64,000 nt of DNA from Chloroflexota bacterium (GTDB lineage: Bacteria; Chloroflexota; UBA6077; FW602-bin22): positions 1-64,000 of the forward strand of contig SCUE01000028.1 in the NCBI GenBank assembly GCA_004297775.1, in the 5' to 3' direction. The notes beneath the pieces are model-generated. The model did no database searches. It saw only the letters and a program-made list of their open reading frames with translations, and was not told where the DNA came from. Shown piece by piece: positions 25,452-35,542 of the stretch. A program made the translations under genes and the position numbers. Each line of letters starts with the position of its first letter. Position 1 is the stretch's first letter.

Positions 25452-26367
25452 GCGTCTCCCGTAGCCAGGCTTCCTTCGCGACGGCGTGCGTGTATCCGCC
25501 GCCTTCGTGGGCGCCCTCAGCGTACACCCGAATGTCCTTTGGGCACGTGAGCGCGTTGAACAGCGCGTACGCCGTCTGTGGCGGGCAGATGTCGTCGCGC
25601 AATCCGACGCTCAACAGCGCCGACGCACGAACTCGATCGGCGAAATTGACCGTGTCGATGTAGTCGAGCGTCGTCAACACCGCCTGACGACGCTCCGGCT
25701 GCACGCGAAGGTAATCCTTCACTTCTTCGTACGGGTACGAGTTTCCGAGGCTTAGCGCGTCACGAATGGCGGTCAGAAAGGGCACGTCCGCGGCGACAGC
25801 CGCGACCGGCGTTCGACCGGCGGCGGCAATCATCGCCAACGCTCCGCCCTGACTTCCGCCGGTCACGCCAACGCGGTCCCGATCGACGTCGTCGCGTCCC
25901 GCCAATACATCGACCGCCCGCCACGCATCGCAATAGACGCCGCGATACACGTAGTCGCGCGGTTCGTCGATTCCGGACGTCATGAGGCCGGGGAACCCGG
26001 GCGCAATCCGATCGTCGCTCAGGTGATGTCCGCGCGGACTGATCTGCAGGGCGACGAACCCGACCTTCGCCCAAGCGCGAGGAATTCCCGGCGACCCACC
26101 GTAGCCAGGAAAAATCACGAGTCCGGGTCGCCGCGAGCGAGCCTCCCGGCCGCGCGCTAGCCAGCCGAAGACCCGGGCGCCGCCGATGCTGCTGAAGCGA
26201 ACCTCGAACACGTCGATCGTGTCCGATGATCGGAGTGACGAGCGTTCGACGAAGACCGCGTCCGGGACCAGATCGAGATCTCGGTGTGCCTCATTCCAGA
26301 AGCCATCAAAGTCGGATGGACGTCGGGTCGAGGCCCGAAAGGCGTCGAGCGAACGATTAGGCTGCAA
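25426..26367 (-). CDS. Acetylxylan esterase / cephalosporin-C deacetylase-like hydrolase
   Basis: 313 aa, AXE1 family alpha/beta hydrolase. Features: FPGYGG oxyanion region, [12 protein letters not shown], the nucleophile elbow [19 protein letters not shown] with the catalytic Asp, and EGAHEGGG with the catalytic His. It removes acetyl groups from sugars or other small esters. Location between sucD and secD is unexpected; overlaps are 11 bp with sucD and 26 bp with secD. The start is TTG 26367, within the sucD end. Confidence 0.88.
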   Translation of the reverse strand: MQPNRSLDAFRASTRRPSDFDGFWNEAHRDLDLVPDAVFVERSSLRSSDTIDVFEVRFSSIGGARVFGWLARGREARSRRPGLVIFPGYGGSPGIPRAWAKVGFVALQISPRGHHLSDDRIAPGFPGLMTSGIDEPRDYVYRGVYCDAWRAVDVLAGRDDVDRDRVGVTGGSQGGALAMIAAAGRTPVAAVAADVPFLTAIRDALSLGNSYPYEEVKDYLRVQPERRQAVLTTLDYIDTVNFADRVRASALLSVGLRDDICPPQTAYALFNALTCPKDIRVYAEGAHEGGGYTHAVAKEAWLRETLGATSDNP

Positions 26368-27232
26368 TGTTGCGCCTCTTCACGATGTCGGCTACCTCCA
26401 CCGGTGATGTGGCAACTTCGATGCCAGCGACCTTCAGCGCGGCGATCTTGCCAGCCGCTGACCCCGTCCCACCAGTGATGATCGCGCCGGCATGGCCCAT
26501 GCGCCGACCCGGCGGCGCAGTCAGACCGGCGATGAACCCGACGATCGGCTTCGTCACTCGCTCACGCGCGTAGACAGCGGCCGCCTCTTCGTCGGTGCCA
26601 CCGATTTCGCCAACGAGCACGATCGCCGATGTTCCTGGATCGTCCTGGAATAGCGACAGGCAATCGATGAACGACGTCCCGTTGATTGGATCGCCACCAA
26701 TGCCGACGACCGACGACTGTCCAATTCCCAGCGTCGTCAGGGCGCTGACAATCTCGTAGGTGAGCGTACCGCTTCGAGACACGATTCCGACCGAGCCCGG
26801 CCGATGGATATGACCCGACATGATTCCGACCTTGGCGAGTCCGGGCGAGATCAGGCCCGGGCAATTCGGGCCAATCAGCCGGGCGCCGCGCGCCTTCACG
26901 TGCGAGACCACTTTCAGCATATCGAGGATCGGGATTCCTTCCGAGATACAGACGACGAGCCCGATACCGTTATCGACCGCCTCAACGATTGCATCCGCCG
27001 CGAACGGCGCCGGAACGTAGATGATCGACGTATTGGCCTGTGTTTCCTCGACAGCCTGGCGAACCGTGTTGAAGACCGGCACACCGGCGACATCTTGACC
27101 GCCACGGCCAGGCGTCACACCGGCCACGACTCTGGTCCCGTAGGCAAGCATCTGGCGCGTATGGAACTCGCCTTCGCGGCCGGTGATGCCTTGCACGAGT
27201 AGACGAGTCTGGGTGCCGACGAGAACGCTCAC
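26357..27232 (-). CDS. sucD: Succinate--CoA ligase, alpha subunit
   Basis: 291 aa. It has the CoA-binding Rossmann start ([16 protein letters not shown]), [20 protein letters not shown] and the active-site phospho-histidine region MGHAGAII. With SucC it makes ATP or GTP from succinyl-CoA in the TCA cycle. It overlaps sucC by 4 bp (27229-27232). Confidence 0.97.
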   Translation of the reverse strand: MSVLVGTQTRLLVQGITGREGEFHTRQMLAYGTRVVAGVTPGRGGQDVAGVPVFNTVRQAVEETQANTSIIYVPAPFAADAIVEAVDNGIGLVVCISEGIPILDMLKVVSHVKARGARLIGPNCPGLISPGLAKVGIMSGHIHRPGSVGIVSRSGTLTYEIVSALTTLGIGQSSVVGIGGDPINGTSFIDCLSLFQDDPGTSAIVLVGEIGGTDEEAAAVYARERVTKPIVGFIAGLTAPPGRRMGHAGAIITGGTGSAAGKIAALKVAGIEVATSPVEVADIVKRRNIAA

Positions 27233-28368
27233 CCCAAGATCCTCGCTACCCGGACCGCCGCCGCGGCCGCGTCATTCATCGCCGTGAATGCCTCGATTCC
27301 CGCGTCATGCAGCATCCGCCGCCCCTCTTCCTCGTTCGTCCCGACGAGTCGCACCACGAGAGGAACTCTGACGCCAACCTCGTCACGGGCGGCCAGTAGG
27401 CCACGCGCGACTTCGTCGCAGCGCGTGATGCCCCCAAAAATGTTGAAGAGAACCGCGCGCACGTTCGCATCGGACAGAATGATTCGCAGCGCGGCGGCGA
27501 CGCGCTCCGCGCGTGCCCCACCGGCCACGTCCATGAAGTTCGCCGGCGACGCGCCCGCCAGTTTGACCGCGTCCATCGTCGCCATCGCCAGACCTGCCCC
27601 ATTCACGATGCACCCGATATTGCCGTCGAGGCGCACGAAGTTGATACCCTCTTCCCGAGCGCGCCGCTCGAGCGGATCTTCCTCTTCGAGGTCGCGCATT
27701 TCCTCCAGGTCGGGATGCCGGAACAACGCGTTGTCATCAACGCTGAGCTTCGCATCGAGCGCCCGCAGGTGACCGTCCGGAAGAATCGCCAGCGGATTTA
27801 TCTCGCAGAGCGTTGCATCGGTGTCAATCACCACGGTGTAGAGTGACCGCGCGATCGTGACGAACTCGCGAATCGCGGCACCCTCCAGTCCGATCGCGAA
27901 CGCGAGATCGCGCGCCTGATACTCCGCGAACCCGTATGTCGGGTCGACCGTTGCGCGAACGATCTTCTCTGGCGTCGTGGTGGCGACCTCTTCGATGTCG
28001 ATTCCGCCGGCGGCCGACGCCATAAATGTGACTCCGCGATTCGCCCGATCCAAGACGGCTCCGAAATACAACTCTCGGGCGATGTCGGCCGCTTCAGTGA
28101 CAAGGACTTTGCGGACGACGATGCCCTTGATCGTCATCCCAAGGATTGCCACCGCGTGGGCCTCTGCCTCGGCCGGGGTGCGAGCCAGCTTGACTCCACC
28201 CGCCTTGCCGCGACCGCCCACCAGGACTTGAGCCTTGACGACAACCGTCCGGCCGATTCGCTCGGCGATTGCCCGAGCCTCCGCCGGACTGCGCGCGATT
28301 TCCCCAGGGAGCGTCGGAACGCCGCGCGCGCTGAGAAGCGCCTTAGCCTGATACTCGTGCAGGTTCAG
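27229..28368 (-). CDS. sucC: Succinate--CoA ligase, beta subunit, CTG start
   Basis: 379 aa when read from CTG 28368: the start reads [18 protein letters not shown], identical in pattern to the family N-terminus MNLHEYQAK. The first standard in-frame start is at 28221 and would delete 49 conserved residues including the first ATP-grasp strand. GGAGG at 28380-28376 lies 7 nt before the CTG. Later motifs include [30 protein letters not shown] and [11 protein letters not shown] 12-codon frame beginning right after the def stop ends in the TGA that overlaps this CTG. Confidence 0.93.
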   Translation of the reverse strand: MNLHEYQAKALLSARGVPTLPGEIARSPAEARAIAERIGRTVVVKAQVLVGGRGKAGGVKLARTPAEAEAHAVAILGMTIKGIVVRKVLVTEAADIARELYFGAVLDRANRGVTFMASAAGGIDIEEVATTTPEKIVRATVDPTYGFAEYQARDLAFAIGLEGAAIREFVTIARSLYTVVIDTDATLCEINPLAILPDGHLRALDAKLSVDDNALFRHPDLEEMRDLEEEDPLERRAREEGINFVRLDGNIGCIVNGAGLAMATMDAVKLAGASPANFMDVAGGARAERVAAALRIILSDANVRAVLFNIFGGITRCDEVARGLLAARDEVGVRVPLVVRLVGTNEEEGRRMLHDAGIEAFTAMNDAAAAAVRVARILG

Positions 28369-28403
28369 CCCCGTGCCTCCTGTGGATTCCCAGCGCGCGG
28401 CAT

Positions 28404-28913
28404 CTACGTCGCGGCGGCGGATTCTCGCTCTACTTTGCGTAGTTGGTCCATGCTTTCGAGTCGATCAATGAACAACAGACCATGCAAATGATCGATCTCG
28501 TGCTGAAGCGCCTGGCCGAGCAACCCCTCGCCCCGGACGCGGAACTCACGCCACGAGCGGTCGCGGGCACGTACGGTTACCGACCATTGTCGCTTGACGT
28601 TCGCGACGTACCCGGGTATCGAGAGGCAGCCTTCGTCGGGCTCCCACTCACCAGCTGACTTGACAATATCCGGATTCACCAGAACGATGACCTCACCCGC
28701 GCGGGCATCATCGTAGTCTTCCGGCAGGCGAATAACCGTAAGCCGAAGCGGTACGCCAACCTGGGGAGCCGCGAGCCCCACACCGTGTGCCTCCGCCATC
28801 GTTTCGATCATGTCGTCGATCAACTGTTCGAGACCGCGCTCATCGCGCGAGACACGCTTGCACTTACGCCGCAGTCGATCGTCCGGATGGAGAACGATCT
28901 CGCGCACGGCCAT
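28404..28913 (-). CDS. def: Peptide deformylase
   Basis: 169 aa from ATG 28913. The three PDF motifs are complete: [18 protein letters not shown] and QHEIDHLHG (metal ligands Cys, His, His and catalytic Glu). It removes the formyl group from new proteins. An open frame continues upstream to 29312, but those residues are antisense-like and the homology starts at [11 protein letters not shown]. priA is 10 bp upstream; fmt is not present here. Confidence 0.97.
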   Translation of the reverse strand: MAVREIVLHPDDRLRRKCKRVSRDERGLEQLIDDMIETMAEAHGVGLAAPQVGVPLRLTVIRLPEDYDDARAGEVIVLVNPDIVKSAGEWEPDEGCLSIPGYVANVKRQWSVTVRARDRSWREFRVRGEGLLGQALQHEIDHLHGLLFIDRLESMDQLRKVERESAAAT

Positions 28914-28923
28914 GGGAGCCAGA

Positions 28924-31323
28924 TCATAAGAGTGAAACGGGGTCAACGTCGACCGACCAACCGGGGGTGCCGCCCGCGATGGCGGCCACGACCGCCGCCT
29001 CTGGCCCGCGGAGCAGAATGTGCCACCGGAATCGGCCGCGCACGCGCGCGAAGAAGCAGGGCGCCACGCCAACGATGTCCGTGGTGGTCCACGCGCGCTC
29101 GACGATGAGCGCCCGCATCCGAGCTTCCATTCGCGCGGCGGATGCCCGCGCCGATGCCGCCCCGCTACCCGCGTAGATCGCGCGAGCCAATACCGCGAAC
29201 GGTGGATACCGTCGCTCGCGTCGAAATGCGTTCTCGATTGTCGCAAACTGGCGATAGTCGCCCGCCGCGGCGAACCGAATCGTCGCATTCTCGGGCGAGT
29301 ACGTCTGGACAATGACTCGTCCAGGCGTATTGCGGCGACCGGCTCGACCGCTCACCTGGGCGATCAACTGGAATGTGCGTTCGGTCGCGCGAGGATCGGG
29401 CAGGTGGAGGATTGTATCGGCCGACACGATGCCGACCAGGACGACCCCCGGCAAGTCGAGCCCCTTGGCAATCGATTGAGTTCCGACCAGGATGTCGAGA
29501 TGCCGGTCAATCATCGCCCGGGTCATCGCGTCGGCCGCGCCCGGTTGACGCGCAACGTCGCCATCCCATCGCCCAACTCGCGCGTCTGGCACTAGCCGCG
29601 CGATGTCGGCGGCGATGCGCTGCGTGCCAGCGCCAAGAAAGCGAATCTCGCGCGCTCCACAAGCCGGACATGCCTGATACGCGCGCGACCGATGGTTGCA
29701 GTGATGGCAGACCATCTGTTCGTCGACCGCGTGGTACGTCAACGCGACGTCACACCGCCCACAGCGGGGCACGAAACCACAGGCGCCGCAGAGCGTCAAG
29801 GTAGCGCTCCCGCGTCGATTCAAGAACAGGATTGCCTGTTCCCCGCGCGAAACCGTCTCGCGGACCGCGGCAACGAGTTGGCGGCTGAGATACGGATCGT
29901 CGCCGGTACGAACCGCTTGGCGCATGTCGACGATTTCAACGGTCGCGCTCGACGGTAGCGCGCCACGAGCGCGATACGGCATCTCGACCAACCCGTGACG
30001 CCCCGACCACGCGCGGTCCCACGTTTCGAGATCGGGCGTCGCGCTCCCCAGGATGACCGGAACATGCGCGATGCGACCCAGTTCCAGCGCCGCTTCGCGG
30101 GCGTGATAGCGGGGCGAGTGTGGGCTCTTGTAGGACGGTTCGTGTTCCTCATCGACGACCACGACACCGAGATTCAAGAATGGCGCGAAGAGCGCCGAAC
30201 GAGCGCCGATCACCACATCGACCGCGCCCTCCCGAATGCGGCGCCAGGCCGCTGACCGATCCGCGACCCGAAGGCGGCTATGGATGACGAGAACGCGCCC
30301 GGGGTAGCGCGCGCCGTATCGATGTGCCATCTGCGGCGTCAGCGCGATTTCGGGCGCCAGCACGAGCGCGCATTGGCCGCGCGCGATCGCGGCGTCGATC
30401 ACAGCCATGTACACCTCGGTCTTCCCACTGGCAGTAACACCAAAGAGCAGGCTCGACCGATCCGTGTCAAGGGTCGTCGTGAGCGTTCGCGCCGCGTCGC
30501 GCTGCGCGCGCGTCAACGCGGGTCCCCTCTCTCGCCTCGGGCTGACTTTCGGCGCTGACTCGTCCACCGCGATCAGACCGCGACTCGCGAGCCTTCGGAT
30601 CAGCGCGGCGTCGACGCCACACTCGGCCTGTACGAGCGAAGCCGCGATAGCTTCGCCCGGTCGCGACTCAAGAAACGCCAGTACATCGCGCTGCCGGACG
30701 CTGATACGGGTCGCCGAGGCGGCGTCCCCTGATGTCGCCCGCACGAAGCCGATACCGGTGGGGCGTCGTTGACCTGGCGGTGGAATGGCACGACGCCCGA
30801 GCAAGCCAGCGTGTTCCAGCGCGCGCGTGGCGCGGGTGGAGCGTGCTCGACCGAACTCGCGGCGAAGGCTCGCAGTCGTTGCATTCCCGCGCCTCAACGC
30901 CTCGACGATGTCGCTATCGACGACCATGCCGGCGAGACGCGAGTCGTCTGATCGAACGCTCAGGCGTTCGTTCGGCGCGCGTGACATCCCAGGCGGAGCC
31001 GCGAGCGCGAGCACGCGGATGAGCGGCGCGGCGTATCGTTCGCTGATCCAGCGCGCCAGGGCGATCTGATTCGGTGTGAGCGCCACGCGATCGTCGACTA
31101 GCGACTCGATCGGCCGAGTTTCCGAGACCGGCGAGCTGTCCGCGAGCGCGATGACGACGCCCGACAGGCGACGGCTTCCGAAGGGGACGATCACAAGCGA
31201 CCCAACCCCGATCGACAGGTGGTCGGGGATTGTGTAGTGATAGGTCCTACCAGACTGTCCCCAGTCGGTTCCGACCGCGACATCCGCAAATCGTTCTCGG
31301 TGCGCGGCCTCGGACGCGATCAC
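28924..31323 (-). CDS. priA: Primosomal protein N' (replication restart helicase PriA)
   Basis: 799 aa. After the N-terminal DNA-binding domain come the helicase motifs: GVTASGKTEVY (Walker A), VVVDEEHEPSYK (DEEH), GSATPDLETW, the two zinc sites (CGACGFVPRCGRCD and CHHCNHRS...CPACG), and VGTQSIAKGLDLPGV. It reloads the replisome at stalled forks. It overlaps gmk by ATGA (31320-31323) and precedes def. Confidence 0.97.
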   Translation of the reverse strand: MIASEAAHRERFADVAVGTDWGQSGRTYHYTIPDHLSIGVGSLVIVPFGSRRLSGVVIALADSSPVSETRPIESLVDDRVALTPNQIALARWISERYAAPLIRVLALAAPPGMSRAPNERLSVRSDDSRLAGMVVDSDIVEALRRGNATTASLRREFGRARSTRATRALEHAGLLGRRAIPPPGQRRPTGIGFVRATSGDAASATRISVRQRDVLAFLESRPGEAIAASLVQAECGVDAALIRRLASRGLIAVDESAPKVSPRRERGPALTRAQRDAARTLTTTLDTDRSSLLFGVTASGKTEVYMAVIDAAIARGQCALVLAPEIALTPQMAHRYGARYPGRVLVIHSRLRVADRSAAWRRIREGAVDVVIGARSALFAPFLNLGVVVVDEEHEPSYKSPHSPRYHAREAALELGRIAHVPVILGSATPDLETWDRAWSGRHGLVEMPYRARGALPSSATVEIVDMRQAVRTGDDPYLSRQLVAAVRETVSRGEQAILFLNRRGSATLTLCGACGFVPRCGRCDVALTYHAVDEQMVCHHCNHRSRAYQACPACGAREIRFLGAGTQRIAADIARLVPDARVGRWDGDVARQPGAADAMTRAMIDRHLDILVGTQSIAKGLDLPGVVLVGIVSADTILHLPDPRATERTFQLIAQVSGRAGRRNTPGRVIVQTYSPENATIRFAAAGDYRQFATIENAFRRERRYPPFAVLARAIYAGSGAASARASAARMEARMRALIVERAWTTTDIVGVAPCFFARVRGRFRWHILLRGPEAAVVAAIAGGTPGWSVDVDPVSLL

Positions 31324-31946
31324 GTCCGAAGCGTCACCAACCGGGGCGCCGAACGCGCGCGCTCGTCAGAAATGATTCGGGCCAGACGGAACGCCGCAAA
31401 GTCCGGATTTCCCTCTTCATTCACGATCCGATACGTGTATTCCGAGGCCGCGCTCAGTTCCGTGCGCGCCGCGGCCAGGCGGCGTTCGATATCCTCGCGC
31501 CCGTCGCCGGGCCGCGCCGTCCGAAGATGTCGTTCCAACACATCGATCGATGGTGGCAACAGGAAAACGGAGACGGCGCCGGCGTGTTCGCGCGTTACCT
31601 GACGAAACCCACGTACGTCGATCTTCAAGAGCGCGTCGCACTTCGCCCTGAAAGCTTCGACTACCCCATCGCGAGGAGTTCCGTACAGATTTCCCACATA
31701 CTCGGCCGATTCCAGGAACGCGCCACGCTGGCAACCGCGCTCGAACTCGTCGCGCGACCAGAAATGATAATCGACGTCCGGGCGTTCGCTGTCGCGTCGT
31801 GGACGCGTCACGACCGTCACGATACGTCGCAGGTCCGGCACCAGTCTTTCGGCGCGGGCAAGGATCGTGTCTTTGCCCACCCCGGAGGGGCCCGACAGGA
31901 TGAAGAGCCGCCCGGATACGGTGTTGCCAGCCTGATTCACGCTCAC
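31320..31946 (-). CDS. gmk: Guanylate kinase
   Basis: 208 aa from GTG 31946. P-loop LSGPSGVGKDT, then TRPRRDSE and DVDYHFWSRDEFE for GMP binding. It phosphorylates GMP to GDP. It is the first gene of the minus-strand operon gmk-priA-def-sucC-sucD-esterase-secD-secF, and is divergent from the NFACT gene with 16 bp between starts. Confidence 0.96.
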   Translation of the reverse strand: MSVNQAGNTVSGRLFILSGPSGVGKDTILARAERLVPDLRRIVTVVTRPRRDSERPDVDYHFWSRDEFERGCQRGAFLESAEYVGNLYGTPRDGVVEAFRAKCDALLKIDVRGFRQVTREHAGAVSVFLLPPSIDVLERHLRTARPGDGREDIERRLAAARTELSAASEYTYRIVNEEGNPDFAAFRLARIISDERARSAPRLVTLRT

Positions 31947-31949
31947 GGC

Positions 31950-31955
31950 TATAAC
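31950..31955 (+). promoter_or_regulatory. -10 element of NFACT gene (leaderless type)
   Basis: TATAAC ends 7 nt before ATG 31963; no Shine-Dalgarno. It lies in the 16-bp gap between the two divergent start codons, so the gmk promoter must overlap this gene. Confidence 0.45.
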
Positions 31956-31962
31956 TTATCGG

Positions 31963-33690
31963 ATGCTTGATTCGCTCGGCATCGCCGCGATCGTCGGCGA
32001 ACTCGCACCGTTCCTTGGCGGGTTCGTTCAGCGGACGATCCAGTCCGGCCCGCTCAGCCACGCCCTACGACTCCACGCGCGGGGCAGAACCCAGTGGCTG
32101 TACGTGACCGCTGACCCCGAATGGTCCGGACTCTGGCTGACCGATCGACGCCTGACGCCGGCGGATGAACCGAAATCGCCGATCGCTCTCCTGGCGCGCA
32201 AATGGATTCAGGACGCTCGCCTTACGAGTATGAGTCAACCGCCATTCGAGCGCCGCGTAGATCTCACGTTCGCGAAGCGCGATGACGAGGGGCGAGAGGT
32301 GACACACACGCTCATCGTCGAAGCAACCGGTCGGCTCGGCAACATCATCTTGGTCGATGATGCCGGAGTCATCATCGACGCTGTCAAGCGCGTCTCTTCG
32401 CGCATCAACCGCGTCCGCCAGATATTGCCGCGACGGCCGTACGTTCCGCCGCCTCCGCGCGACCTTCTATCCCCATTCGAAGTGAGTCCCGTCGCGATCA
32501 CGGCGGTCGCCGCGAATACGCCAAACGAGCCGCTGGCGCGCGCGCTGCCGCGCATCGTTCGCGGCATCAGCCCGATGACCGCGCGCGAAGTCGCCTTTCG
32601 CGTGGCTGGAAACACCGCCGCCACCGTGGCGCAAGGGGATCCCACGGCGGTCGTCCAGGTGCTGCGTCACATTGCCGCACCGGTGATGCCAGGTTCAGAA
32701 TTGGCGTGGACGCCGAGTGTCGCTCTCGAGAATGGCGTCCCGGTCGCGGCGGCGCCATATGAGTTGACGCAGGCCGTGTCACGCGAATCCGTAATGACGA
32801 CGAGCGAAGCGATCGATCGCGTCCATGCCCGCGGCACTCAGGCGCGAGCCGACGGTCAACGGCCCGCCAGCGTCGACGCGCGAATTATCCGCGCGCGTGA
32901 ACACGCGGCCCAGCGCCGGTCGGCCCTGTCCCGCGAAGGGGCGCGCTCGACCGATCGGGACGCACTGCGCGAAGCCGGCGAGCTGATCCTGGCCTATTCC
33001 AGCGCGATTTCTCCTGGAGCCACTGAGGCTCTCCTGGGCGATCGGATCGTGCTACTCGATCCGACGCTGAACCCGATCCAGAACGCGAACTCGTACTTCG
33101 AGCGATACGCGGCCGCGCGAGAGACGGCGCGCCGCATCCCAGTGCTAATGGCCGAAGCCGAGAATCAGCTTCGCGAATTGGACGACGCGATCGACTTCAT
33201 CGAGATCGCGCGCGATGCCGGGATCGCGCGCTCCATCGTCGCGGATCTGGAATCGCGACGAATCCTGGCTGGATGCGCGGAGATTCCGGAGAAGAAGCGG
33301 CAAACCACCGCCGTTCCAGCCGCGTCGTCGCGGTACGTTCGCGGTGGCGCGCTCTGTCTGGTCGGGCGCAGCGCGAGAGAGAATGAACGCGTCACATTCG
33401 ACCTGGCGAAGCCGTCCGACCTGTGGCTGCACGCGCGTGGAGTGACCGGGTCGCACGTCATCCTGCAGGCAGACAAACAGCCATCGAGCCCCGACGACAT
33501 CGAATGGGCGGCCGGGATCGCGGCCTACTTCTCTCGCGCTCGCGGCGAAGCACACGTCCGTGTCGATGTCGTCGAGCGAAGACACGTCCGGCGCGCGAAG
33601 GGTGGGCCACCCGGCGCAGTCACGTACAGCGCCGAACGGACGCTGAGCGTTCGGCCAACCGCGCCTCAGGCGGGGCGCGTCGCACCGTAA
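31963..33690 (+). CDS. NFACT family protein (RqcH/FbpA-like)
   Basis: 575 aa. The N-terminal NFACT-N domain has GGFVQRTIQ and LIVEATGRLGNIILVD. A helix-hairpin-helix and coiled coils follow in the middle, and the C-terminal NFACT-R domain has the pattern LWLHARGVTGSHVIL. Family members bind the large ribosomal subunit with peptidyl-tRNA and add Ala tails (bacterial ribosome quality control), or act as fibronectin-binding proteins. Its end overlaps the LysM-NlpC gene tail to tail by 25 bp. Confidence 0.93.
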   Translation: MLDSLGIAAIVGELAPFLGGFVQRTIQSGPLSHALRLHARGRTQWLYVTADPEWSGLWLTDRRLTPADEPKSPIALLARKWIQDARLTSMSQPPFERRVDLTFAKRDDEGREVTHTLIVEATGRLGNIILVDDAGVIIDAVKRVSSRINRVRQILPRRPYVPPPPRDLLSPFEVSPVAITAVAANTPNEPLARALPRIVRGISPMTAREVAFRVAGNTAATVAQGDPTAVVQVLRHIAAPVMPGSELAWTPSVALENGVPVAAAPYELTQAVSRESVMTTSEAIDRVHARGTQARADGQRPASVDARIIRAREHAAQRRSALSREGARSTDRDALREAGELILAYSSAISPGATEALLGDRIVLLDPTLNPIQNANSYFERYAAARETARRIPVLMAEAENQLRELDDAIDFIEIARDAGIARSIVADLESRRILAGCAEIPEKKRQTTAVPAASSRYVRGGALCLVGRSARENERVTFDLAKPSDLWLHARGVTGSHVILQADKQPSSPDDIEWAAGIAAYFSRARGEAHVRVDVVERRHVRRAKGGPPGAVTYSAERTLSVRPTAPQAGRVAP

Positions 33691-35405
33691 TAGCGGGGCG
33701 CCCAGTACGGATCATCGAGCGAAGTCACGGTGACGCCGGTCCGCTCGCTTCCGGAGTGAACGAATCGATTGGCTCCCAGGTAGATGCCCACGTGGGATAG
33801 CCCAGGCATATAGGTGTTCGTGAAGAAGACGAGGTCTCCGGCGTTGAGGTCGCCGCGATCGACCCGTGGACCCGACTGGAGCTGGCCCCAGAGATCGTGA
33901 TTCGGAAGGTATCGCCCAGCCTGATCGAAGACGAAGTACGTGAAGCCGGTGCAATCGAATCCCGTGCTGGGCGTATGCCCTCCCCACGTGTACGCGAACC
34001 CCAGATATCTCATCGCCAAGTCAATCACTCCCGTCGCGGCCGGCTTCGGCGCAGGGGCAGTCGGCTGGCTGGGCGCGGGCGGGCGCGGCGCCGACGGCGC
34101 CGATGCGCGCGCGACATTGGGTACAGGCGGTGCTGGAGCCAAGCGCGCCACGGCCACCGCGCGCGGTACGGCAACGGGCTCGACGAATGACCGCTCGGTC
34201 GGTATCGCGAGACTCTGCCCTGGCGCGATGAGATCGGCTCGATCGAGTTGATTGCGTCGCACCAGAGCGCGCGGGTCGATTCCAAACTTCGCCGCGATCG
34301 AGACAATGCTGTCGCCAACCGCGACTTTGTATTCTGCGGGCGGAGCCCGGGGCGCGACCTCGATCGGCGGCTCTGGGCGAGGATCGGGAACGGCCGCGCC
34401 GGGAACGATGAGTCGCTGACCCGGCACCACGACAAAGGGCTCAGCCAGGCCATTTGCGCGAACGACCGCGAGCGTTTCGATCCCGTATTTCGCGGCGATC
34501 CCTCGCGCGGTCTCACCCTCCTCGACCCGGTGAAGAACTCCGTCAACTGGCGGCACCACCAGCTTCTGACCGACGACGATGTTATCGGCTTCCCGCGCTG
34601 TCAGAGCGTTCGCAAAGGCGATCGTCGAGGTCGAAATGCCGAACTTGCGAGCCACCGTGAGAAGACTGTCGCCGTCTTCGACGACGTACGCCTTCGGTTT
34701 CAACGCCTCGGGCGACGTCGGCGGGCGTGCCGACGCCTCGCGCTGAGCCGCGATCGTCGAGCGCTCCCGGTCGCGTGGCGAGGTCGGCGCGGGGGCCACG
34801 GATGGCGCGGTTGGTGGAGACACCGTTCGCGCCACGGTCGGTGGCCGACCACCCGGAATCACGACCGCTGCGCCAACCGCGGGCAGCACTTCGCCGATCA
34901 GGCCATTGACATCCACGATCGCTTCAGCCGAGATGCGATATCGCTCGGCGAGCGACCCGACCGTGTCCGACGGGTCAACGACGTGCAGGACACCTGACAC
35001 GGACAGAACGAGCAGAACATCGCCAATCTTCAAGCGATTCGGCTCGTCGATATTGTTCGCCCAGATCAGCGTTTGCGGACTGATGCGATATCGCTCAGCC
35101 AGACCGCTGACGGAATCGCCGGCCGCCACGCGATGGGTCGTCACCGCCTGCCGCGGCCGCAACCGAGCGATCTCGGCGCCCGTCAGTGGGCGGAAGACCG
35201 GCGTTTCGTCCCCGTGCGTCGACCCGCGCGCAAGTGCGGACTCGCCGCTGACAACTGCCTCGCTCGCAGCTGTCTCGAAGGCAACCTGCACCGCCTGCCG
35301 AACTGGAGTGAACACCGAGGTTGCGCCGACCGCGCAGGCCAGGCCAAGAATCAGGAGGTGCCCTGCGCGACGGGACACGGCCGACCAAGGGCGCGCGCGC
35401 GCCAC
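33666..35405 (-). CDS. LysM-repeat NlpC/P60 cell-wall hydrolase
   Basis: 579 aa from GTG 35405. A signal peptide or anchor (residues 13-32) is followed by five LysM repeats (about 89-133, 138-185, 238-286, 290-337 and 355-402), Pro/Ala-rich linkers, and an NlpC/P60 peptidase at the C-terminus with Cys in TGFDCTGF and His in LSHVGIYLG. It probably cuts peptidoglycan peptides during growth or separation. Its own promoter lies at 35480-35509. Confidence 0.93.
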   Translation of the reverse strand: MARARPWSAVSRRAGHLLILGLACAVGATSVFTPVRQAVQVAFETAASEAVVSGESALARGSTHGDETPVFRPLTGAEIARLRPRQAVTTHRVAAGDSVSGLAERYRISPQTLIWANNIDEPNRLKIGDVLLVLSVSGVLHVVDPSDTVGSLAERYRISAEAIVDVNGLIGEVLPAVGAAVVIPGGRPPTVARTVSPPTAPSVAPAPTSPRDRERSTIAAQREASARPPTSPEALKPKAYVVEDGDSLLTVARKFGISTSTIAFANALTAREADNIVVGQKLVVPPVDGVLHRVEEGETARGIAAKYGIETLAVVRANGLAEPFVVVPGQRLIVPGAAVPDPRPEPPIEVAPRAPPAEYKVAVGDSIVSIAAKFGIDPRALVRRNQLDRADLIAPGQSLAIPTERSFVEPVAVPRAVAVARLAPAPPVPNVARASAPSAPRPPAPSQPTAPAPKPAATGVIDLAMRYLGFAYTWGGHTPSTGFDCTGFTYFVFDQAGRYLPNHDLWGQLQSGPRVDRGDLNAGDLVFFTNTYMPGLSHVGIYLGANRFVHSGSERTGVTVTSLDDPYWAPRYYGATRPA

Positions 35406-35479
35406 AGTGTGCGCGAGCCCTGAGGCCGGATGATCGCATTTCCAGATGGAACCACCTCGCCAGCCGCGAGTCTTCCGGC

Positions 35480-35509
35480 AGTATAAATTGACGATAAATC
35501 AAGCGTCAA
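35480..35509 (-). promoter_or_regulatory. Promoter of LysM-NlpC gene with overlapping inverted repeat
   Basis: Minus strand TTGACG (35509-35504), 18-nt spacer, TATACT (35485-35480). TTGACG at 35488-35493 and CGTCAA at 35504-35509 on the plus strand form an inverted repeat with a 10-bp spacer that covers the -35, a possible operator. The area is locally AT-rich. The leader to GTG 35405 is about 68 nt. Confidence 0.7.
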
Positions 35510-35542
35510 CACGAATTCGTCGGCGGAGTCACGGCCCCGCTC

